From: Dehalococcoidia bacterium UBA5629
Lineage (GTDB): Bacteria > Chloroflexota > Dehalococcoidia > GIF9 > UBA5629
Length of the DNA: 5,133 bases
NCBI GenBank assembly: GCA_002421445.1
Contig: DIKB01000032.1
Coordinates: 6,591-11,723, forward strand
Direction of reading: 5' to 3'
This document shows, piece by piece, positions 1 to 5,133 of this stretch (its first letter is position 1; the number at the start of each line of letters is the position of its first letter). The translations under genes and the position numbers were made by a program. Under the pieces are notes generated by a model, which saw only the letters and a list, made by a program, of their open reading frames with translations, searched no databases and was not told the DNA's origin.

Positions 1-590
1 TACAGCAAATTATGGGAATGTCTCAGCAGCAGGTATTTCTCATGCCTCTGCTCGTCGGAACAGACGGCACACAGAAGATGAGCAAGAGCCTGGGCAATTA
101 TATTGGTATCGACGAACCGCCGAATGATATATACGGCAAAGTGATGTCGATTCCGGATCGCCTGATACTGGACTATTTCGAGTTGCTCACCGATACGTCA
201 ACGGAAGAGATCGCTGAATTTAAGCACAGCATGGCACAGGGATCGGTCAATCCCATGGTATTGAAGAAACGGCTGGCGCGAGACATCGTTACACAATTCC
301 ATAGCGCACAGGATGCAGATGAAGCCGAAGATCACTTTACCAGGATATTCCAGAAACGGGAGACACCTGATGAAGTCATCCAGTTGAATATAAAAGACGG
401 CGTGGCTGCAACGCTGACTGCCGAACTGGCAAAAGCAGGTCTGACAAAGAGCCGCGCTGAAGCAAAGCAACTATTAGCGCAGGGCGCTATTGAGATTGAC
501 GGAGAGAAAGCGACGGAAGATATCGATATATCCACACTGGGACCAGGACATAAAATAAAAGTCGGTAAAAGACGCTTCGCGTCCACATAA
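1..590 (+). CDS. tyrS: Tyrosyl-tRNA synthetase, C-terminal part (5' end cut by window edge)
   Basis: A class I aminoacyl-tRNA synthetase that activates tyrosine with ATP and charges tRNA-Tyr in the cytoplasm. The first complete in-frame codon is at position 3, and an open frame runs in from the left edge, so the ATG at 12 is internal. Visible in order: the end of the Rossmann catalytic domain with 'MPLLVGTDGTQKMSKSLGN', whose KMSKS ATP-binding loop is at nt 75-89; a mainly helical anticodon-binding region (about nt 130-390); and a C-terminal S4-type RNA-binding domain from about nt 400, with 'GLTKSRAEAKQLLAQGAIEI' (nt 438-497) and a basic end 'KIKVGKRRF'. The KMSKS form, rather than KFGKT, together with 'NYIGI' points to the TyrZ/TyrS2-like branch of bacterial TyrRS. 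These proteins are usually about 400 residues, so roughly half is missing, including the HIGH motif. The TAA stop is 36 nt before the aminotransferase start, with no terminator between them, which suggests co-transcription. Confidence 0.95.
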   Translation, partial: QQIMGMSQQQVFLMPLLVGTDGTQKMSKSLGNYIGIDEPPNDIYGKVMSIPDRLILDYFELLTDTSTEEIAEFKHSMAQGSVNPMVLKKRLARDIVTQFHSAQDADEAEDHFTRIFQKRETPDEVIQLNIKDGVAATLTAELAKAGLTKSRAEAKQLLAQGAIEIDGEKATEDIDISTLGPGHKIKVGKRRFAST

Positions 591-626
591 TATAAATAGC
601 ACGTTTAAAAAAGGGAGGAAAATACC

Positions 627-1706
627 ATGCAATTACGAATACCGGGACCAACCCCATGTCCGCCTGAGGTGCTGAAAGTCGTGGGCAGACAGATGATCGA
701 TCACCGAGGTAAGGAGTTCGGTGAGATCATTACCAGAATCACCGCAAATCTCAAGGCTCTGTTCCAGACGAAGAATGATGTCTTTATACTCTCCGGTTCA
801 GGTACCGGCGGCTTAGAATCGGCAGTCGTCAATATGCTATCCCCCGGCGATAAGGTGCTATCGGTCGCTATCGGTGTCTTCGGCGAACGGTTTGCCGAAA
901 TCGCCAGAACATACGGTGCCAACGTTATCCCGTTGAATTTTGAATACGGAAAGGCGGCAGACCCGGATGAGATACGGAAGGCATTAAAAGCTGATCCGGA
1001 AATTAAAGCCGTGCTGGTGACTCACAATGAGACCTCTACCGGCGTTACCAATGACATGGTCGCCATCAGCAAAGCCGTTAAAGAGTTCGATAAACTCATC
1101 CTCGTTGACTCCATCAGCGGCCTTGGCTCTCTCGACCTGCCTGTTGATAAACTGGGACTCGACGTCGTGATCGCAGGATCACAAAAGGGATGGATGGTTC
1201 CGCCGGGACTGGCATTTGTCAGTGTCAGCGAGAACGCATGGAAAGCGCATGCAGCAGCCAAGCTGCCAAGATTCTACTGGGACTATTCAAGAGCCAAGAA
1301 ATCGCTGGCAGATGCGCAGACACCCTGGACTCCAGTAGTCTCCGTATTCTTCGGACTCGATGTCGCCACAAAAGCCATGATGGATGAAGGATTGGCCGGT
1401 ATCGTGCAGAGACATGTGAAGATAGCGGATTTTACCCGCAAAGAGGTAAAAGCACGAGGACTGACGCTCTTCGCCGATGAAAAGCATGCATCCAACGTGG
1501 TCACAGCCATCAAAGCCGATGAAAAGCTCAGCGTTTCGAAGCTCCGTCAGGTTCTGAGAGACGAATATCAGGTCGTCATTGCCGGAGGTCAGGGCAAGCT
1601 GAAAGGGAAGGTATTCCGCATCGGTCACCTCGGCTGGGTCTCCGAGCAGGATATTAAAGAAGTGCTGCAGGCACTCGATAAAGCGCTGCCGAAGGCACGA
1701 GAATAA
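627..1706 (+). CDS. Class V PLP-dependent aminotransferase (serine-pyruvate / alanine-glyoxylate type), probable phosphoserine aminotransferase
   Basis: A 359-residue fold-type I PLP enzyme of the class V family (serine-glyoxylate, alanine-glyoxylate and serine-pyruvate aminotransferases). Seen: N-terminal 'IPGPTPCPPEVL' (5-16); the cofactor phosphate-binding turn 'SGSGTGG' (56-62); 'HNETSTG' (133-139); 'DSISGLG' (161-167), with D161 expected to contact the PLP pyridine nitrogen; 'AGSQKGW' (183-189), with K187 as the Schiff-base lysine; 'QTPWTP' (231-236); and a C-terminal 'RIGHLG' (331-336), whose R331 is the likely substrate-carboxylate arginine. Length is normal and no key residue is missing. 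The ATG at 627 follows a strong AAGGGAGGA ribosome site (nt 612-620 region) at good spacing. It lies 28 nt before serA. Relatives in archaea and some bacteria without classical SerC convert 3-phosphohydroxypyruvate to phosphoserine, and that role is inferred here from the neighbour. Serine-glyoxylate or alanine-glyoxylate transamination is the main alternative. In older annotations this family is sometimes labelled 'soluble hydrogenase, tritium exchange subunit', which this sequence does not support. Confidence 0.9.
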   Translation: MQLRIPGPTPCPPEVLKVVGRQMIDHRGKEFGEIITRITANLKALFQTKNDVFILSGSGTGGLESAVVNMLSPGDKVLSVAIGVFGERFAEIARTYGANVIPLNFEYGKAADPDEIRKALKADPEIKAVLVTHNETSTGVTNDMVAISKAVKEFDKLILVDSISGLGSLDLPVDKLGLDVVIAGSQKGWMVPPGLAFVSVSENAWKAHAAAKLPRFYWDYSRAKKSLADAQTPWTPVVSVFFGLDVATKAMMDEGLAGIVQRHVKIADFTRKEVKARGLTLFADEKHASNVVTAIKADEKLSVSKLRQVLRDEYQVVIAGGQGKLKGKVFRIGHLGWVSEQDIKEVLQALDKALPKARE

Positions 1707-1734
1707 AGCATATAAGCGATAAAGGAGTATAGCG

Positions 1735-3309
1735 ATGAAAGTATTAGTTGCTGACCCGATCGCCAAAGAAGGCATCGAATTATTACAGCGCCACGTTAAA
1801 GTAGACGTGAAAACCGGGCTTAAACCAGAAGAGCTCAAGAGCATCATCGGCGAATACGATGCGCTCATTGTCCGCAGCGAAACACAGGTGACGCCCGAGA
1901 TCATCGAAGCAGGAAAAAAGCTTCAGGTGATCGCCCGCGCCGGTGTCGGTCTGGACAACATCAATATCAATGCGGCCACACAGAAAGGCATTGTGGTGGT
2001 CAATGCGCCAACCGGCAATGCGATTTCTGCTGCTGAGCACACGATGGCATTGATGCTCGCCCTCGCCCGCCATGTCCCTCAGGCACACGCGAAACTAAAA
2101 TCGGGAGTATGGCAGCGCAGCAGTTACACCGGAACTGAACTGAAAAATAAAACGCTCGGCGTCATCGGACTGGGCAACGTCGGCTCGGAAGTGGCACGAC
2201 GCTCCCAGTCTTTTGAGATGCGCATCATCGGCTATGACCCCTTTGTCTCAGCAGAATATGCACAAAATCTGGGCATCGAACTGGTCACAATAGATCAGCT
2301 CCTGAAGGATGCTGACTTTGTCACCTTCCATATCCCGCTGACCCCGAAAACCAAAGGGATGGTCGGCGATAAAGAGCTGCGAACAATGAAGCCAACCGCA
2401 CGCATCATTAACTGCGCCCGCGGCGGCCTCATTGATGAAGAAGCGCTTTACAAAGCAGTCGAAGAGGGAAGGATTGCCGGCGCCGCCTGCGATGTCTTCT
2501 CCAAAGAACCGATGACAGACAGCGTCCTGTTCAAGAGCGAACGGATCATCGTAACACCACACCTCGGCGCATCGACAGCTGAAGCTCAGGTTGGCGTTGC
2601 CGTCGATGCCGCAGAGCAGGTCATTGCCGTGCTCAACGGACAGCCGGCACGATATGCAGCCAATGCGCCGCAGATCGCTTCGGAGGCTTTCGCCAGCGTC
2701 GCCCCGTATATGCAGGTCGCATCAGCACTGGGAAGCCTGGCATCACAGTTTATGGAAGGACAGGTAAACGCTATTAAAATTACGTATGCCGGCGACGCCG
2801 CGGCCTGCGACCGAAACATTCTTAAGGCAGCCGTCATCGGCGGTCTGCTGGAGAAAGTGAGCGAGGAGCGGATAAATCTGGTCAATGCCGGTATCATCGC
2901 TACACAGCGCGGCATTAAAATAACCGAGCTGTCCGAAGACATCTGTGAAAACTACTCGAGTCTGATTACGCTCGAAGTGCATACCAGCAAGGAAGCAACC
3001 ATCGTTGCAGGCACCGTGTTACGCGGACAAACGCACATCGTTCACATCAACGACTTCTGGATTGACATCGTGCCTAACGACGGTTACTTCCTGTTCTGCG
3101 ATCACAAGGATCGGCCGGGACTTATCGGCGCAGCCGGCAATATCACCGGCAAAGCCGATATCAATATCAGCGCGATGCAACTGGCCAGATTGCAACCGAG
3201 AGGCAAGGCATTGATGATCCTGGCACTCGATGAGCCTCTCAAAGACAAACAGCTCAAAGAAATCATGGCTCTTGACGACGTCTACACCGCAAAACTCGTT
3301 AAGCTATAA
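1735..3309 (+). CDS. serA: D-3-phosphoglycerate dehydrogenase, long ACT-domain form
   Basis: The first enzyme of the phosphorylated serine pathway, a cytoplasmic NAD-dependent enzyme that oxidises 3-phosphoglycerate to 3-phosphohydroxypyruvate. The 524 residues match the long SerA type (about 525-530). Order: a substrate-binding half (1-~98 plus ~290-310) with 'VIARAGVGLDNI' (65-76); a nucleotide-binding Rossmann domain (~99-290) with 'GVIGLGNVG' (142-150) and acidic D168 at the end of the second strand, indicating NAD preference; and the catalytic triad of 2-hydroxyacid dehydrogenases, R229 in 'NCARGG', E258 in 'SKEP' and H276 in 'TPHLGAS'. Then come an intervening allosteric substrate-binding domain (~315-440) and a C-terminal ACT domain (~450-524) with 'DHKDRPGLIG' (456-465) and 'INISAM' (476-481), the usual site of serine feedback inhibition. 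The ATG is preceded by AAAGGAG (1721-1727) at 7-nt spacing. It follows the aminotransferase by 28 nt and ends 12 nt before a strong hairpin. All catalytic residues are present. Confidence 0.97.
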   Translation: MKVLVADPIAKEGIELLQRHVKVDVKTGLKPEELKSIIGEYDALIVRSETQVTPEIIEAGKKLQVIARAGVGLDNININAATQKGIVVVNAPTGNAISAAEHTMALMLALARHVPQAHAKLKSGVWQRSSYTGTELKNKTLGVIGLGNVGSEVARRSQSFEMRIIGYDPFVSAEYAQNLGIELVTIDQLLKDADFVTFHIPLTPKTKGMVGDKELRTMKPTARIINCARGGLIDEEALYKAVEEGRIAGAACDVFSKEPMTDSVLFKSERIIVTPHLGASTAEAQVGVAVDAAEQVIAVLNGQPARYAANAPQIASEAFASVAPYMQVASALGSLASQFMEGQVNAIKITYAGDAAACDRNILKAAVIGGLLEKVSEERINLVNAGIIATQRGIKITELSEDICENYSSLITLEVHTSKEATIVAGTVLRGQTHIVHINDFWIDIVPNDGYFLFCDHKDRPGLIGAAGNITGKADINISAMQLARLQPRGKALMILALDEPLKDKQLKEIMALDDVYTAKLVKL

Positions 3310-3321
3310 CCGATACAGACT

Positions 3322-3350
3322 GTGGTCAGCGGGGTAATCCCGCTGACCAC
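3322..3350 (+). terminator. Perfect 12-bp hairpin after serA, likely terminator without a U-tract
   Basis: GTGGTCAGCGGG (3322-3333) is exactly complementary to CCCGCTGACCAC (3339-3350) around a 5-nt GTAAT loop, giving a GC-rich stem beginning 12 nt after the serA stop. The following bases are TAAAACCAGG, so the run of Us expected of a classical intrinsic terminator is missing on this strand, and the other strand has none beyond its end either. Its location between two same-direction operons supports a transcript-end or 3'-stabilising role. Rho-dependent or U-less termination, or RNA 3'-end protection, are all possible. Confidence 0.65.
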
Positions 3351-3408
3351 TAAAACCAGGGCAAGGACAACAGCAGGACTCGGATTCTGGTAGATATTCG
3401 CCAACACC

Positions 3409-3417
3409 TGCTATAAT
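3409..3417 (+). promoter_or_regulatory. Extended -10 promoter (TGCTATAAT) for the DUF212-menA-ubiE operon
   Basis: TGCTATAAT is a perfect TGn-TATAAT extended -10 element. No good TTGACA-like hexamer lies at 16-18 nt spacing upstream (the candidate bases at 3388-3395 are TGGTAGAT), which fits an extended -10 promoter that can do without a -35. The start point would be about 3424, leaving a leader of only about 12 nt before the TTG start codon at 3436. It sits in the only long intergenic gap of the window, downstream of the serA hairpin. Assigned by consensus only; no transcription evidence is available. Confidence 0.55.
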
Positions 3418-3424
3418 TTATGTC

Positions 3425-3430
3425 GAGAGG
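3425..3430 (+). promoter_or_regulatory. Ribosome binding site supporting the TTG start at 3436
   Basis: GAGAGG lies 5 nt before TTG at 3436 and is a reasonable Shine-Dalgarno match. The frame upstream contains no ATG or GTG before the in-frame TAG at 3391-3393, and the next in-frame ATG (3508) would delete the first 24 residues, including a conserved membrane segment. This site therefore decides the start. It lies almost at the predicted transcript 5' end. Confidence 0.5.
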
Positions 3431-3435
3431 CACAA

Positions 3436-3879
3436 TTGGATATAATCGTAGAATACAAAGTACTGATTATCCCCGTGATCGCATGGTGCATCGCTGAAGC
3501 GCTGAAGATGCCGATATCATGGATTAGAGACAGGCAATGGAATGCAGACCAGCTATTCCTCGGTGGAATGCCCAGTGCCCATTCAGCGCTGGTCTGCGCA
3601 CTGGCCACAACAGTTGGCTTTAAAGATGGCTTCAACTCCGTCACCTTCGCCATCGCGGCATCCTTTGCACTGGTTGTTATGCAGGACGCCGGCGGCGTCA
3701 GACAGACAGTAGGACACCAGTCCACCCTGCTCAACAGAATTATCGAGGAGATATTCAAGGGTAAACCGGAGTATGAAGAACGATTGAGAGAATTGATCGG
3801 GCATACCAGGCCGCAGATCATTATCGGCGCTATGCTTGGAATACTGGTCGGATGGACGTTGAGCTTAGCAATACCTTAA
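3436..3879 (+). CDS. Divergent PAP2 family (DUF212) membrane protein
   Basis: A 147-residue integral membrane protein of the DUF212 / 'acid phosphatase/vanadium-dependent haloperoxidase related' family, which includes Bacillus YuiD (about 158 residues) and plant homologues. Family members have no firmly established reaction. Seen: a hydrophobic N-terminal segment (~8-22) followed by 'EALKMPISWIRDRQW' (21-35); the hallmark 'GGMPSAHSALV' (43-53), resembling the PSGH motif of PAP2 lipid phosphatases; a second hydrophobic segment (~67-83) leading into 'MQDAGGVRQTVGHQ' (82-95), with conserved D84, R89 and H94; then 'ELIGHTRPQIIIGAMLGI' (119-136), ending in a final membrane helix. Length is full for the family. 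It uses a TTG start with GAGAGG 5 nt upstream, heads an operon, and ends 21 nt before the prenyltransferase. The neighbours suggest action on a polyprenyl or lipid phosphate, but that is inference. The family match is secure; the function is not. Confidence 0.88.
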   Translation: MDIIVEYKVLIIPVIAWCIAEALKMPISWIRDRQWNADQLFLGGMPSAHSALVCALATTVGFKDGFNSVTFAIAASFALVVMQDAGGVRQTVGHQSTLLNRIIEEIFKGKPEYEERLRELIGHTRPQIIIGAMLGILVGWTLSLAIP

Positions 3880-3900
3880 ACATTCACTGCAAGGAGATAA

Positions 3901-4794
3901 ATGAAACTTAAACTCTATTTTCTCGAGACCAGACCTCAATTTCTGATTCTGCCGCTGGTGCTGTGCTTTCTGGGCACTGCCATCGCCTGGTTTTATTATG
4001 GCTATTTCAATCTCGGCCATGCGCTGCTGGCGACCTTCGGCCTGCTTATGGCGCATACCAGCGTTAACACGATCAACGATTACTGCGATTATAAGAGCGG
4101 CGTCGATCTGGCAACAAAACGGACCCCATTCAGCGGCGGCAGCGGCATGCTGCCTGCAGCGTTGCTCAAGCCTGCAGAAGTCCTCTGGATGACCGTAATT
4201 ACTTTTCTTATAGCTGCTGGAGTGGGTATTTATTTCGTGATCGTAACCGGATGGCAATTGCTCCCGCTGCTTTTCGTCGGCGCCCTCTGCATTTTTCTTT
4301 ATACTCCGGTTATTCTCAAGCAAAAGTGGCCGGAGTGGTCGCCGGGGGTGGGGTTGGGAAGTTTACCCGTATTAGGCGCATACTTCATCCAGACCTCGGC
4401 CTACACGTGGCCTGTAGTTATAGCATCGATACCATCTGGTATCCTGGTATGCAATCTGCTGTTTCTCAATGAATTCCCCGATACCGAAGCGGATAAGACA
4501 GCCAATCGAAAAACCACACCTATTATCATGGGTAAACAGAAAGCAAGTAAGATATACGCCGCATTAACTCTCCTCGTTTATATCTGGATAATCGTCTGGG
4601 TTATTGCAGGCACAATGCCGGTTTATTCGCTTCTGGCGCTGCTGACGCTCCCCATCGCGATAAAAGCGATGAAAGGTGCGAAGCATTATCAGGATATGAA
4701 TCAACTTCTGCCAGCTATGGCGGCTAATGTTCTGGTCGTGCTGCTCACACAGTTTTTACTTGGTGTCGGCTATATTCTGGCTAAGGCTTTTTAA
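3901..4794 (+). CDS. menA: UbiA-family prenyltransferase, probable 1,4-dihydroxy-2-naphthoate polyprenyltransferase (MenA-like)
   Basis: A 297-residue polytopic membrane enzyme that transfers a polyprenyl chain from its diphosphate to an aromatic ring. Seen: 'ETRPQFLILPLVL' at the N terminus (9-21); the first Asp-rich motif 'NDYCDYKSGVD' (59-69), with D60 and D63 expected to bind Mg-diphosphate; 'TKRTPFSGGSGMLP' (72-85), of the style found in MenA-like proteins; and the second Asp motif 'NEFPDTEADKTANRKT' (190-205), with D194 and D198. About eight or nine hydrophobic helices span the chain (for example ~12-32, 96-116, 118-138, 170-190, 217-237, 270-294). Length is typical for UbiA proteins. 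The ATG has an AAGGAG site (3891-3896) 4 nt upstream. A UbiE-type methyltransferase follows with no gap, the classic prenylation-methylation pair of menaquinone synthesis. The family is certain; the acceptor (dihydroxynaphthoate versus another aromatic ring) rests on context and general likeness, so the symbol is provisional. Confidence 0.85.
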   Translation: MKLKLYFLETRPQFLILPLVLCFLGTAIAWFYYGYFNLGHALLATFGLLMAHTSVNTINDYCDYKSGVDLATKRTPFSGGSGMLPAALLKPAEVLWMTVITFLIAAGVGIYFVIVTGWQLLPLLFVGALCIFLYTPVILKQKWPEWSPGVGLGSLPVLGAYFIQTSAYTWPVVIASIPSGILVCNLLFLNEFPDTEADKTANRKTTPIIMGKQKASKIYAALTLLVYIWIIVWVIAGTMPVYSLLALLTLPIAIKAMKGAKHYQDMNQLLPAMAANVLVVLLTQFLLGVGYILAKAF

Positions 4795-5133
4795 ATGGCT
4801 GATCCCGTGCAGAGCAAGCCGCTTCATATCATGTTCACTGCGGTACCTCCCCGCTACGACTTGATTAACCGTATTATCACGCTGGGCATGGACCGGGGTT
4901 GGCGCAACGCGGCGGCACGTGCATGCCTTGTTTCCCAACCGAAGCGGATTCTGGATCTCGCTTGTGGTACTGGTGATCTTATTGTCACTATCGCCGGAAT
5001 GACACAAGACAAGCTTGAGCTTGTGGGACTTGACTATAGCGAACCGATGCTGGAGATCGCACGTTCAAAGGCAAAACAGCTCACAGAAAGCAAAATAACC
5101 TTCATTTACGGAGATGCCTCCAACCTTCCTTTT
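4795..5133 (+). CDS. ubiE: UbiE/MenG-type quinone C-methyltransferase, N-terminal part (3' end cut by window edge)
   Basis: 113 codons run to the window edge with no stop. The family catalyses SAM-dependent C-methylation of demethylmenaquinone (MenG) or the ubiquinone precursor (UbiE), and members are about 230-250 residues, so about half is present. Seen: 'MFTAVPPRYDLINRII' (13-28), the N-terminal UbiE/COQ5 signature region, continuing 'TLGMDRGWR' (29-37); SAM motif I 'ILDLACGTGD' (52-61); 'VGLDYSEPMLEIAR' (77-90), with acidic D80 for the SAM ribose; and 'GDASNLPF' (106-113), the start of the motif II region, where the window ends. The ATG follows the prenyltransferase TAA with zero intervening bases. 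Only a weak TAAGG (4782-4786) lies upstream, so translation is probably coupled to the preceding gene. With a MenA-like neighbour, demethylmenaquinone methylation is the likeliest role. The codon count fits an intact gene so far. Confidence 0.92.
   Translation, partial: MADPVQSKPLHIMFTAVPPRYDLINRIITLGMDRGWRNAAARACLVSQPKRILDLACGTGDLIVTIAGMTQDKLELVGLDYSEPMLEIARSKAKQLTESKITFIYGDASNLPF

Noticed and set aside
519..533. GATATCGATATATC near-palindrome in tyrS
   Set aside because: It lies within the conserved S4-domain coding region and is explained by Asp/Ile codons (EDIDIS).
591..626. TATAAA-like bases (591-596) as a possible promoter before the aminotransferase
   Set aside because: No matching -35 element or extended TG, and the gap is only 36 nt after tyrS. 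AT-rich spacer with a ribosome site is enough to explain it.
1287..1904. A 205-codon open frame on the - strand across the aminotransferase/serA junction
   Set aside because: It lies antisense to two well-conserved genes, its translation shows no recognisable motif or domain, and it crosses their junction. Best explained as a chance shadow.
3372..3412. AGCAGG / CCTGCT inverted pair flanking the promoter as an operator
   Set aside because: Only 6 bp per arm with a 29-nt separation, within chance expectation for this length.
3441..3446. A second TATAAT inside the first codons of the DUF212 gene
   Set aside because: It lies within coding sequence, lacks the TGn extension and has only a poor -35 match (TTATGT at 3418-3423). 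The upstream TGCTATAAT is the better promoter.
3411..3821. A 136-codon - strand open frame opposite the DUF212 gene
   Set aside because: The + strand frame has clear DUF212 motifs and a plausible ribosome site. The reverse frame has none.
3865..4323. A 152-codon - strand open frame opposite the prenyltransferase
   Set aside because: The translation is low in recognisable structure and fully antisense to a clear UbiA coding region, so it is a shadow.

Overview
The window is an ordinary chromosomal housekeeping stretch with five protein genes, all on the + strand and tightly packed. Both edges cut a gene. The proteins point to a bacterium that makes its own serine and apparently a menaquinone-type quinone. 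The style of the proteins (a long ~524-residue SerA paired with a class V aminotransferase instead of classical SerC, a KMSKS-type TyrRS, and a UbiE beginning with an 'MFTAVPPRYDLINRII' block) reminds me most of Chloroflexota, class Dehalococcoidia. That placement is an inference from remembered family resemblance, not a database result. Base composition looks moderate, near half GC.

Region 1 (1-3309) holds the 3' part of a tyrosyl-tRNA synthetase gene, a class V PLP aminotransferase and a full-length D-3-phosphoglycerate dehydrogenase. Gaps are only 36 and 28 nt, each downstream gene has a strong Shine-Dalgarno sequence, and I see no terminator between them, so they are probably co-transcribed. 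SerA oxidises 3-phosphoglycerate to 3-phosphohydroxypyruvate, and the adjacent aminotransferase is the obvious candidate to convert that to phosphoserine. No phosphoserine phosphatase is visible. The set ends at a perfect 12-bp hairpin just after serA.

Region 2 (3310-3435) is the only sizeable intergenic gap (126 nt). It holds the hairpin and a perfect extended -10 element (TGCTATAAT) immediately upstream of the next gene.

Region 3 (3436-5133) is a second apparent operon: a small DUF212 / divergent-PAP2 membrane protein with a TTG start, a UbiA-family prenyltransferase resembling MenA, and the 5' part of a UbiE/MenG methyltransferase whose ATG directly abuts the prenyltransferase stop codon. 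MenA-type and UbiE-type enzymes catalyse the last two steps of menaquinone synthesis (prenylation of dihydroxynaphthoate, then ring methylation). The DUF212 protein is the least understood member. Its place ahead of two quinone-tail genes suggests, but does not prove, a role in polyprenyl phosphate handling.

I saw no mobile element, tRNA, rRNA, CRISPR array or phage gene, and no clearly novel system. The most interesting points are the DUF212-menA-ubiE linkage, the non-canonical serine-pathway aminotransferase, and the compact promoter/TTG start at 3409-3438.
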